A stretch of 37,500 bases of DNA from NCBI GenBank assembly GCA_001556025.1, contig LSIB01000190.1, positions 1-37,500 of the forward strand, given 5' to 3'. The DNA is from Rhizobiales bacterium CCH3-A5. GTDB taxonomy: Bacteria; Pseudomonadota; Alphaproteobacteria; Rhizobiales; Beijerinckiaceae. Within the stretch, counting starts at the first letter, position 1, and each line of letters begins with the position of its first letter. Shown here piece after piece: positions 1 to 6,685 of this stretch. A program made the position numbers and the translations under genes. The notes below the pieces were generated by a model, which searched no databases, was not told the DNA's origin, and was given only the letters and a program-made list of their open reading frames with translations.

Positions 1-48
1 ATGGATCGGACCCCTTCAGTTTGCACAGAGCCCGTCTGCATAGCATCT

Positions 49-121
49 GGAACCAGAGTTCGATCGGCTTGCGCCTGGGCACGTGAGCGAGATGGGCCTT
101 CAGCGTCGCCGCGAAGTTTTT
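49..121 (-). pseudogene. Start of IS630 orfB (DDE transposase), truncated
   Basis: Read in the -1 frame relative to orfA, this stub encodes an IS630-like stretch ending in the Lys-Pro-Ile-Glu-Leu-Trp-Phe-Gln motif, which in intact copies comes just before the first catalytic Asp. After it the frame reads unrelated residues (Met-Leu-Cys-Arg-Arg), so the element is cut before any catalytic residue. Positions 1-48 are not recognisable as IS630. They contain a 13-base stretch (20-32) resembling, with one base missing, the terminal repeat of IS6-family elements, but that is weak. Confidence 0.5.
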
Positions 122-609
122 TTGAACGCCTCGATCACGCGCGCGTCCTGCGCCGGATGGTGCGGCCGCGCGCTGATATGGGAGAAGCCGATCTGCTTCA
201 AAATCTTGCCGATCGTGCGCTCGTGATAATCGACGCCGAAGCGCTCGCGGACGACCTTCTGCAGATCGATGCGCCGCCAGCGCACCACGCCATCGACGGC
301 CCGGTCGGGGCCGGTCTCGACGATGCTCGCCAAGGCGGCGAGCTGATCGACCGAAAGCCTGGGCGGATGCCCCTTCGAGCGGATGTCTTTCAATCCGTCG
401 GGGCCGCCTTCGTTGAACCGGTGAACCCAGTCGCGCAGCGTCTGGCGATCCATGCCGCCGATCCGCGCGGCCTGCTCCCGATCCATCCCGTCGAGAACCA
501 CCGCCAGCGACAGAAGCCGGCGGCTCTGGTTGGCGTGCCGCGACCCGGCAGCAAGCCGACGCAGGTCGAGGGCCGAGTAGTCCGTTCGAAGCTTCACCGC
601 AGCAGCCAT
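100..609 (-). CDS. IS630 transposase orfA (helix-turn-helix half)
   Basis: This is the N-terminal, DNA-binding part of an IS630-family transposase (169 aa). It has a helix-turn-helix (GGMDRQTLRDWVHRF) and a winged-helix segment ending in a KQIGFSHISARPHHP motif, both typical of the family. I start it at the ATG whose complement is at 607-609, because a GGAGGA box lies about 8 bases upstream and related proteins begin MAAAVKLR. An ATG 24 bases further upstream is possible. Near its end the frame crosses seven consecutive A residues (complement at 117-123). In IS630 elements such a run can give -1 frameshifting into the catalytic half; here a -1 shift continues as Asn-Phe-Ala-Ala-Thr-Leu-Lys, as expected. 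The DDE catalytic part is missing, so the protein cannot transpose DNA by itself. Confidence 0.75.
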   Translation of the reverse strand: MAAAVKLRTDYSALDLRRLAAGSRHANQSRRLLSLAVVLDGMDREQAARIGGMDRQTLRDWVHRFNEGGPDGLKDIRSKGHPPRLSVDQLAALASIVETGPDRAVDGVVRWRRIDLQKVVRERFGVDYHERTIGKILKQIGFSHISARPHHPAQDARVIEAFKKTSRRR

Positions 610-693
610 GGCGCGAATCCTCCGCGCGACCATGGAATCAGCGAAACGAGCCGCCGAAAAGACCCCGTGAGTCAGCCTCAGCGGCCGTTGGTA

Positions 694-1929
694 TCACACC
701 AGCCGGCCGCGCTTCACGAACGCCCCGCCCTTCATGATGATCGGCATGTGCCGGCCCTGACGCGTCAGGAGCGACAGATCCTTCAGCGGGTCGCCGTCGA
801 CGACGATCACGTCGGCATGAGCGCCGGGCGCGACGACGCCGATCTTGCCTTCGAGCTTCAGGAGCTTCGCCGCGACATGGGTGGCCGCACCGATCACCTC
901 ATGCGCCGGCAGCGCCTGGCCGCGGATGACGAACTCCTCCGACTGGTACTTGTGCATGTCGCCGAGCAGGTCGCTGCCATAGGCCATGGTCAGGCCGGCC
1001 TTTCTCATGATCGCAAGCGACTCCATGCCGGCCGAGCGGACGACATCGACCTTGGCGATGGAATCGGGCGGGAATCCCAGCTTCGGCCCGTCGCTGACGA
1101 GCTTGTCGTAAGTCACCAGCGTCGGCACCGCGACCGCGCCCTGTGAGGCAGCGAGCTTCGCCGTATCGGCGTCGATCAGGTTGCAATGCTCCAGCGAATG
1201 AACGCCGGCATCGACGCAACGGCGGATCGCTTCCTTCGTATAGACATGGGCCGAAACATAGGTGCCCGCCATCGCGGCCTCCTCGACGATGGCTTCCAGT
1301 TCGCCGACGGAGAAACCGAGGAAATGGATCGGGTCCGTCGGCGAGGCGCAACCGCCATTGGCCATGATCTTGATGAAGTCGGCCCCGCCTTTGATTTCCT
1401 CGCGGGCGGCGCGACGCACCTCGCCCTCGCCGTCGCAGATGCGCCCGAGCGCGCCCAGCCGATGGCGGTCGGTGACCGCTGCGCGGTCGTCGTAGCGGCC
1501 CCGGAAATCGGCATGGCCGCCGGTCTGGCTCAGCGCCTTGCCGGAGATGACGAGGCGCGGCGTCGGGAAATGCCCCTCCTCCGTCGCCTGCTTAAGCCCG
1601 AAATCCGCGCCGCCGACATCGCGCACCGTCGTGAACCCGCGCAGCAGCATCTCGCGCATGATGACGAAGGCGCGTGCGGTGACGAGCGAGTCCGGCAGGC
1701 GCGCGTTGAGGCCGAGATCGGCGACGCCGGCGACGACATGGACATGGGCGTCGATCAGGCCCGGCATCAGCGTGCGGCCGCCGAGATCGATCGTCGTCGC
1801 CTTGGCGGCTGAGACGGTCTTGGCCACCTCGCGGATGACGCCGCCCTCGACGAGCACGCTGACGGGGTCGGCCCGCTCCGGCTGCGTGCCGTCGACGATG
1901 CAGGCGTTGGTGAAGAGCGTGCTGGCCAT
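694..1929 (-). CDS. Amidohydrolase family protein (imidazolonepropionase-like)
   Basis: A metal-dependent hydrolase of the amidohydrolase superfamily, COG1228 type (411 aa). Members cleave cyclic amides, Xaa-Pro or carboxy-terminal dipeptides and similar C-N bonds; the substrate cannot be read from sequence. The metal site starts with GLIDAHVHV (the HxH motif) after the N-terminal beta-sandwich. Further metal or active-site candidates are the Lys in ADFIKIMANGG, His in VSAHVYT, His in SLEHCNLID and Asp in AYGSDLLGD. The C-terminal sheet returns with GVVAPGAHADVIVVDGDPL. There is no signal peptide, so it is probably cytoplasmic. The ATG at 1929 is chosen over a TTG 24 bases upstream because family homology begins there, although its ribosome site is weak. 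The gene is full length. The next gene upstream, on the same strand, ends 36 bases before it. Confidence 0.85.
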   Translation of the reverse strand: MASTLFTNACIVDGTQPERADPVSVLVEGGVIREVAKTVSAAKATTIDLGGRTLMPGLIDAHVHVVAGVADLGLNARLPDSLVTARAFVIMREMLLRGFTTVRDVGGADFGLKQATEEGHFPTPRLVISGKALSQTGGHADFRGRYDDRAAVTDRHRLGALGRICDGEGEVRRAAREEIKGGADFIKIMANGGCASPTDPIHFLGFSVGELEAIVEEAAMAGTYVSAHVYTKEAIRRCVDAGVHSLEHCNLIDADTAKLAASQGAVAVPTLVTYDKLVSDGPKLGFPPDSIAKVDVVRSAGMESLAIMRKAGLTMAYGSDLLGDMHKYQSEEFVIRGQALPAHEVIGAATHVAAKLLKLEGKIGVVAPGAHADVIVVDGDPLKDLSLLTRQGRHMPIIMKGGAFVKRGRLV

Positions 1930-1965
1930 GGTCGATACCTGTGTTGTCTGCAAAGGAAGGCGCTG

Positions 1966-2445
1966 TCAGCGGATCAGCAGCGCCGTGCCATAGAGCCCGA
2001 TCGCGAAGACGACATGGCCGAGGATGTTCATCAGCCTGATCCTGTTGGCATTGGGCTTCTTCGAAGCCGCGATGCCAGCGCCCATGCCCGGCTGCAGGAT
2101 GAACCAGCCGCAGCCGACCGTGACGAGCCCGACGATCAGCGCAGGCCCGAAGGTCGGGTTGCGGACCCAGCCGAAGCCCCAGATCGCCACGAGGACGGCG
2201 GCGAACAGGATGCCGACCGCATAATGGAAGACCCAGCCGATGGTGCGCTCGTTGGGAATGGGCTCGGCAAGGGCGATGTCGTCATGGACGAGCCGGCCGC
2301 GCGGCAGATGGCCGACCCAGCGGCCGGGCATCGCCCAGTTCGGCGCGGGCCAGCCGATGGTGCGTTGCAGCGCCTGCGCCCAGAGATCGAGCAGCAGGGT
2401 GGCCCCAGTGCCGATCAGCACCGTCCGAACGATCATCTCCAGCAT
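1966..2445 (-). CDS. DUF2938 family integral membrane protein
   Basis: A 159-aa membrane protein with about four hydrophobic segments: an N-terminal helix starting MIVRTVLIGTGATLLLDLW, one around YAVGILFAAVLVAIWGFG, one around GPALIVGLVTVGCGWFILQPGMG and a last one around ILGHVVFAIGLYGTALLI. The GRWVGHLPRGRLVHDDI stretch and the QPGMGAGIAASKKPNANRIR loop match the DUF2938 family, whose function is unknown. I start it at ATG 2445, after a G-rich GGGTGGGGG box; an upstream start at 2472 would add nine residues. It is co-directional with the amidohydrolase downstream and divergent from the ROK gene. Confidence 0.75.
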   Translation of the reverse strand: MLEMIVRTVLIGTGATLLLDLWAQALQRTIGWPAPNWAMPGRWVGHLPRGRLVHDDIALAEPIPNERTIGWVFHYAVGILFAAVLVAIWGFGWVRNPTFGPALIVGLVTVGCGWFILQPGMGAGIAASKKPNANRIRLMNILGHVVFAIGLYGTALLIR

Positions 2446-2632
2446 CACGCCCCCACCCGACGACACTGACACGCGCCGGCTGGGCCATGGAGCGGCGATC
2501 GGCCATCGAGGTCAACCATCCAGAGGTCGGCGAAGAACACCCGCAGCGCAGACGCCCCATGCGCCCGGCGCGGAACCTCGGCATGCGCCGGAGCGTTCGT
2601 CATCGACAAAAAATCCGGAGGGGGAACGCAAA

Positions 2633-3718
2633 ATGGGCGCCGCGACAGCCAGAACGAGCAAAGACGAAAGCCCACGCGGCCCGCATGGCGCAGCCGATCT
2701 GCCCTCGGTCACGGTCACCAGCTACAATCTCGAAATCCGCGACCAGGACGGCTTCATCGGCGACAAGGCCAGCCGCAGCGCCTTCATCGACCATCTCGAC
2801 GCGCTGCGCTCGCATCTGCGCAAGAACGGTGACGACCCGCTGGACGGCGACACAGCAGCGATCAGCAAGAAGGAACTGGATGCGCTCCTCCGGGAGGGCG
2901 ACGTCCGCGAGGCGGCCTTGGTGTTGAGCGCGATCGAGCGCTTCGCCCAGTCGCTGGCTTTCGTGATCCGCCGCTTCGTCAAGGTGAAGTCGTGGTCCGC
3001 CGTCGAGCGCATCGTCGTCGGCGGCGGCTTTCGCGACAGCCGCATCGGCGAACTCGCCATCGGGCGGGCCGGCATCATCCTGCACACCGACGGCGTCGCG
3101 ATCGATCTCGTGCCGATCAGCCACCACCCCGACGAGGCCGGCCTCGTAGGCTCCGCCCATCTTGCGCCGCCCTGGATCTTCGGGGCCTATGACAGCATCG
3201 TCGCGGTCGATATCGGCGGCTCCAACATCCGCGCCGGCATCGTCGAACTGCGGCAGGATAAGGCAGCCGACCTCAGCAGGGCGCGGGTCTGGAATTCCGA
3301 ACTCTGGCGTCACGCCGATGACGATCCGAGCCGGGAAGACGCGATCAAGCGGCTCGGCAAGATGCTGAAGGAGCAGATCAGGACAGCGGAGAAGGCGGGG
3401 CTCAAGGTCGCGCCCTTCATCGGCGTCGGCTGTCCGGGCCTGATCGAGCCGCACGGCCAGATCGATCGCGGCGCGCAGAACCTGCCGGGCAACTGGGAGA
3501 GCAGCCGCTTCAACCTGGTCGATTCGATCCGCGAGATGGCGCCGGAGATCGGCGGGCACGAAACCCAGGTCGCGATGCACAACGACGCGGTGATCCAGGG
3601 TCTGAGCGAGATGCCGGCCATGCAGGACATCAAGCACTGGGCCGTGCTGACGATCGGCACGGGGCTCGGCAATGCGAGCTACGAGAACCGGACGAAGCCG
3701 CGGCCGAAGAAGGATTGA
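2633..3718 (+). CDS. ROK-family protein with circularly permuted motif order
   Basis: ROK proteins are sugar kinases (glucokinase, N-acetylglucosamine kinase) or regulators. Canonical members start with the phosphate-binding DIGGT motif, continue through GxGxPG, NDAN and GTGxGG, then a zinc motif (CGxxGC), and end with IVIGGG and a D-AGL-GAA motif. In this 361-aa protein the end comes first. VERIVVGGGFRDSRIGE (about residues 123-139) and HPDEAGLVGSAHLA (about 164-177) precede VDIGGSNIRAGIVEL (about 191-205), FIGVGCPGLIEPHG, MHNDAV with the likely catalytic Asp, and LTIGTGLGN, after which the protein stops. The zinc motif and the Glu-Phe-Gly-His segment are absent. Start ATG 2633 follows a strong GGAGGGGG box. 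Family membership is clear, but kinase activity is uncertain because the zinc module is missing. It is convergent with the esterase gene, whose stop lies 6 bases away. Confidence 0.8.
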   Translation: MGAATARTSKDESPRGPHGAADLPSVTVTSYNLEIRDQDGFIGDKASRSAFIDHLDALRSHLRKNGDDPLDGDTAAISKKELDALLREGDVREAALVLSAIERFAQSLAFVIRRFVKVKSWSAVERIVVGGGFRDSRIGELAIGRAGIILHTDGVAIDLVPISHHPDEAGLVGSAHLAPPWIFGAYDSIVAVDIGGSNIRAGIVELRQDKAADLSRARVWNSELWRHADDDPSREDAIKRLGKMLKEQIRTAEKAGLKVAPFIGVGCPGLIEPHGQIDRGAQNLPGNWESSRFNLVDSIREMAPEIGGHETQVAMHNDAVIQGLSEMPAMQDIKHWAVLTIGTGLGNASYENRTKPRPKKD

Positions 3719-3724
3719 AGCGGA

Positions 3725-4654
3725 TCAGCGCCGGCTGGCCGGCAAGGCCCAGAGCAGCCCGCGCGTGACGATCGCCGGGAAGGCGGTGAGGTGATCTTCC
3801 TCGGGGATCACCTCGGTCGTCAGTTTCAGGCCGGGATAGTTGCGCCCGCGCAGCGCCTGCTCGAAGGCGCGGAAATCGCCGACCATGTCGAGGCTGCGGC
3901 TGTAGCGACGGTCGTCGGAGGCTGGGTTGACCGTCTCGAACGAGCCGATCGCCATTAGGACGTTGGCGCCGAGATCGCGATTGGCCTCGGCGAAGGCGCG
4001 CTCTCGTGCAAACATCACGCGCCGGTCGAACCAGAGCGAGGGGCTGCCGATGATGTAATGCGAGAACATCGCGGGCTGCGTCAGCAGCACGTGCAGGCCA
4101 AACAGCCCGCCATAGGAATGGCCGGCATAGAGGCTGCGGGTCGTGTCGGTGCGGTAGGTCGCCGCCACGAAGGGCATCAACTCCTCGGCCAGGAAGCGGC
4201 GATAGGGCTCCGCCTCGCCGAAGAGCGGCCTGCGGCCTTCCGGATCGCGCGTCTTCTCGCCATGGGGCGTCGGCGTGTAGTCGCGACGGCGGCTGAACTC
4301 GCGGCTGTCGCCGAGTGCATAAGAGAGTCCGACGAGGATGAACTCCTCCAGCCCCTGCGCCCGGTTGCCGACGCGTTGCGCGATGCTGCGCACCAGCGGA
4401 AAGGCGTAGTCTGCGTCGGTGACGTAAAGCACCGGGAAGCGCCGTCGCGGCTGGCTGCGATAGGAATCAGGCAGCCAGACATAGATCTCGTAGTCGCGTT
4501 CCAGCAGCTTGGCCCGGATGGTGCGGACCTCCGTATCCTTCAGCACGAAGGCGGACGGCGCAGCGGAAAGGGGCGAAGCCGCCTCGGCAGTCGGCCCGGC
4601 GGCTGAGCCGGAAGCCCACAGGACAATGCTGATCAGGACGGGGAGCAATCGCAT
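3725..4654 (-). CDS. Exported alpha/beta hydrolase (esterase D / IroE-like)
   Basis: A 309-aa secreted serine hydrolase of the COG2819 type, which includes esterase D-like and siderophore esterase enzymes. A signal peptide (MRLLPVLISIVLWASGSAAG) comes first. The fold starts with a DYEIYVWLPDSY strand and FPVLYVTDADYAF; the nucleophile elbow is GHSYGG; a GSPSLWFD motif follows; and EEDHLTAFPAI supplies the likely catalytic His. All three catalytic elements appear present. It lies 33 bases downstream of soxA on the same strand and could be transcribed with it, but no functional link to sulfur oxidation is known to me. In classical sox clusters soxB occupies this place. The substrate is unknown. 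Confidence 0.8.
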   Translation of the reverse strand: MRLLPVLISIVLWASGSAAGPTAEAASPLSAAPSAFVLKDTEVRTIRAKLLERDYEIYVWLPDSYRSQPRRRFPVLYVTDADYAFPLVRSIAQRVGNRAQGLEEFILVGLSYALGDSREFSRRRDYTPTPHGEKTRDPEGRRPLFGEAEPYRRFLAEELMPFVAATYRTDTTRSLYAGHSYGGLFGLHVLLTQPAMFSHYIIGSPSLWFDRRVMFARERAFAEANRDLGANVLMAIGSFETVNPASDDRRYSRSLDMVGDFRAFEQALRGRNYPGLKLTTEVIPEEDHLTAFPAIVTRGLLWALPASRR

Positions 4655-4687
4655 CCCTGTAGCCTATAGCGGCCAAACACAGCGCGG

Positions 4688-5443
4688 TCAGCGTCTGATC
4701 GCAGGCGTCTCGACCGGCAACCCCTTCGCCCGCCCGGCTAGGTAAAGTTCCAGCGCCAGATACTCCGGCGAGCCGAAATCGAACTGCGTCGCGCGCACGC
4801 CGAGCGAGCAGGCGCGCAGACGCCGATGCAGCGAGCCGACATTGTTCCATTCGAGCCGATAGGCCGGATAGCCGGTTCCGACGCCATGGCTGATCGTGTC
4901 GCCGCGCAGCTTCTGGCCGACGAGCCCGTCATGGCATTGCTGGCAGGACAGGTTGAGCTGGCCCTGCCGACGCTCGAAGAAGGCTTTTCCGGCCTCGTAG
5001 AAGGGCTTCGCCGCACCGTCCGTCACAACGTTCATTGGCAGCCCGCGCGAGAGCGAGGCGATATAGGCCGTCATCGCCAGGAGATCGGCGCTCTCATGGC
5101 CGAAGGCCGGTTGGCCCTGACGCTCGACGCGGCACTGCTCGATGCGCCCCTCAAGATTGAGCAGCTTGCCGCCGGCGGCGTCGACCTGCGGATACCGCGT
5201 CGCGGCCCCGAGCAGGCTCTGGCGCGGCTGCGCATGGCAGGCGATGCAGGCCTCTCCCTGCGGCGGCCGCCTGGAAAACAGCTCCTCGCCCTGCTCGACC
5301 CAGAAGAAGCCGGGATTGCGCGTCTCGTCGGCCTGCTGCCGGGCCATTCCCGGCGAGAGGAACTCGGAGCCGGACTTGACCTGCGCGGCGGCCGGCAGCG
5401 CCAGCAGCGCAAGCAGGCCAAGCCCGGCGGCTCGCCGCCTCAC
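4688..5443 (-). CDS. soxA: SoxA, dihaem c-type cytochrome subunit of the SoxAX complex
   Basis: SoxA with SoxX forms the periplasmic haem enzyme that couples thiosulfate oxidatively to the cysteine of SoxY. This 251-aa protein has a signal peptide (about residues 5-20), haem motif CIACH at 66-70, a conserved Cys at 104 (EQCRVERQG) and a second haem motif CQQCH at 167-171. Cys212 in LRACSLGVRA corresponds to the active-site cysteine ligand of the catalytic haem. It is thus a dihaem SoxA with its active-site residue. The start is a GTG overlapping the soxZ stop (GTGA), which implies translational coupling; ATGs further upstream lie inside soxZ. It is the last sox gene of the run: soxB and soxCD do not follow. 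Confidence 0.92.
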   Translation of the reverse strand: MRRRAAGLGLLALLALPAAAQVKSGSEFLSPGMARQQADETRNPGFFWVEQGEELFSRRPPQGEACIACHAQPRQSLLGAATRYPQVDAAGGKLLNLEGRIEQCRVERQGQPAFGHESADLLAMTAYIASLSRGLPMNVVTDGAAKPFYEAGKAFFERRQGQLNLSCQQCHDGLVGQKLRGDTISHGVGTGYPAYRLEWNNVGSLHRRLRACSLGVRATQFDFGSPEYLALELYLAGRAKGLPVETPAIRR

Positions 5444-5760
5444 GTCACGGCGAGCCTGGCCGTGCGGGTGTACGTCGCCCCGCCGTCCTCGCGCCATTCG
5501 AAGACGATGTCGCCGGTCGCGACCGCCCGCGTCGTGAAGGAGACGAACGGGTTCGCGGCGACGCCGGTATGCATGTCGAAGCGGAAGATCTGCTCGCCGG
5601 CATAGGTCGCGGTCAGCCGGTTGAGGATTTTGCGCGGCACGGTACCGCCCTTGCCGTCGGACTGGCCGCCGCGATCCATCGGATGTCGCGTCAGCACCCT
5701 GATCTCGACGATCTCTCCGGCCTTGGCTTCGGCCGGCATGGTGATGCGGGCATTGAACAT
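5440..5760 (-). CDS. soxZ: SoxZ, sulfur carrier partner of SoxY
   Basis: SoxZ forms the SoxYZ heterodimer on which sulfur intermediates ride while other Sox enzymes act on them in the periplasm. The 106-aa protein has the normal SoxZ length and the family's opening (AEAKAGEIVEIRVLTRHPM) and closing sheets (FVSFTTRAVATGDIVFEWREDGG). It has no signal peptide, as usual: SoxZ is exported by hitchhiking on Tat-targeted SoxY. A GAGGAG box lies just ahead of the ATG. It begins 11 bases after soxY and its stop overlaps the soxA start. Confidence 0.92.
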   Translation of the reverse strand: MFNARITMPAEAKAGEIVEIRVLTRHPMDRGGQSDGKGGTVPRKILNRLTATYAGEQIFRFDMHTGVAANPFVSFTTRAVATGDIVFEWREDGGATYTRTARLAVT

Positions 5761-5771
5761 GGTTTTGCTCC

Positions 5772-6260
5772 TCAGCCGCCGTCGATGCAGGCGCTCAGCG
5801 TCACCACGACGTCTGCCTCGGCCATCGCGAAACGCCCGTCGCTCAGCGCGGCCACCGCCGTCACCCTTTGCGACTGCGCCAGCCGCAATGTGGTCGAAAT
5901 CTCGGCCCGGCCGGCGCGCGGCCCCAGATGCAGCCGCGCCATGTCGGGGAAGGGGTTCTTGTCGGCGATCAGGTGGATCCAGCGAACATGGTTCTGCTCC
6001 GTCATCGGGCTTTCGACCGCGACGCGGACATCGACCGAATTGCCGTTCTCGACCAGCGGCGGGATCGCCAACGTCACGCCCTCGCGCAGCGGGATAGCGC
6101 CCTCGGTGACGCGGGCGACGAACTCGGAGAGTTCGGGCGTGCCGGCCGCAAAACCCGGCGCGGGCAAGCCGGCGAGAGCGAGGCCCGCAGCCGCCCCGGC
6201 CAATACCGCCCGGCGATTGGGCTCAATCGTCCTTGAGCGAAGCGAGATAGACGATGACAT
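5772..6260 (-). CDS. soxY: SoxY, sulfur-carrying protein with Tat signal
   Basis: SoxY carries sulfur intermediates as thioesters or persulfides on a cysteine at the tip of a flexible C-terminal arm. The 162-aa protein starts with a Tat signal (NRRAVLAGAAAGLALAG) and has the SoxY core, with PPLVENGNSVDVRVAVESPM and VRWIHLIADKNPFPD. The C-terminus is ...SACIDGG: a cysteine is present near the end, but followed by Ile-Asp-Gly-Gly, not in the classical GGCGG ending. The ATG at 6260 is chosen because CAGGAG lies 7-8 bases upstream; this makes the gene overlap the end of soxX by 38 bases. The overlap and the short gap to soxZ indicate one operon. Confidence 0.88.
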   Translation of the reverse strand: MSSSISLRSRTIEPNRRAVLAGAAAGLALAGLPAPGFAAGTPELSEFVARVTEGAIPLREGVTLAIPPLVENGNSVDVRVAVESPMTEQNHVRWIHLIADKNPFPDMARLHLGPRAGRAEISTTLRLAQSQRVTAVAALSDGRFAMAEADVVVTLSACIDGG

Positions 6261-6669
6261 CCTCGATCTCCTGTGCCGAAAGCGCCGGCCTGCCACGATA
6301 GGCGACGGCGACATCATGCAGGTTTTCCGTCCGGAAATAGGGCGGCATCACGGTTTGCGGGTTGAGCAGCGAGGCATCGACCAGCCGAAGCCGGATCTGC
6401 CCGGCATCGAGCCTAAGCCCCACGCCCTTCAGTGGTGGCCCGATCGAGCCCTGAAAGGGCTCAGACGGATCGGCGCCCTGATGACAGATCAGGCAGTTGC
6501 CGCGCTCCCTGTCACGGACGACCGCCGCGCCGCGCTCGACATCGCCTGCGAGGCCCCCGATCGGACGCGGAATGGCGTCGCCGACGACCTCATAGGCTTC
6601 GAGCGCCAGCGCCGCCGAGCCGAGCCCGACCGCAAGCGCCATTCCAGCGAGGATGGGGCGCCGTCCCAT
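6223..6669 (-). CDS. soxX: SoxX, monohaem cytochrome subunit of SoxAX
   Basis: SoxX is the small electron-transfer subunit that takes electrons from the SoxA active site. The 148-aa protein has an N-terminal signal segment (residues 5-24), the family's VVGDAIPRPIGGLAGDVERG opening, the haem motif CLICH at 59-63, the conserved FQGSIGPPLKGVG segment, and the distal haem ligand Met108 in NPQTVMPPY. Start ATG 6669 lies 16 bases after the stop of the molybdopterin subunit gene, with a GGCGAGG box. A longer start inside the upstream gene is less likely. The spacing shows co-transcription with the molybdenum hydroxylase genes. Confidence 0.9.
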   Translation of the reverse strand: MGRRPILAGMALAVGLGSAALALEAYEVVGDAIPRPIGGLAGDVERGAAVVRDRERGNCLICHQGADPSEPFQGSIGPPLKGVGLRLDAGQIRLRLVDASLLNPQTVMPPYFRTENLHDVAVAYRGRPALSAQEIEDVIVYLASLKDD

Positions 6670-6685
6670 CCTCGCCGTCAAGGCG

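Larger units (their letters stand above)
1..690 (-). mobile_element. Truncated IS630-family insertion sequence
   Basis: The stretch holds the orfA half of an IS630-type element and only the first codons of the DDE half. Homology to an IS630 transposase can be followed into the second frame up to a Trp-Phe-Gln motif near position 50. There the expected Asp-Glu-Ala-Arg continuation is replaced by unrelated sequence reaching the window edge. The copy is therefore broken, either by a deletion or by a second insertion. The outer boundary near 640-690 is a guess: I could not identify terminal inverted repeats or a TA target duplication. The neighbouring amidohydrolase gene ends intact at 694. Confidence 0.7.
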
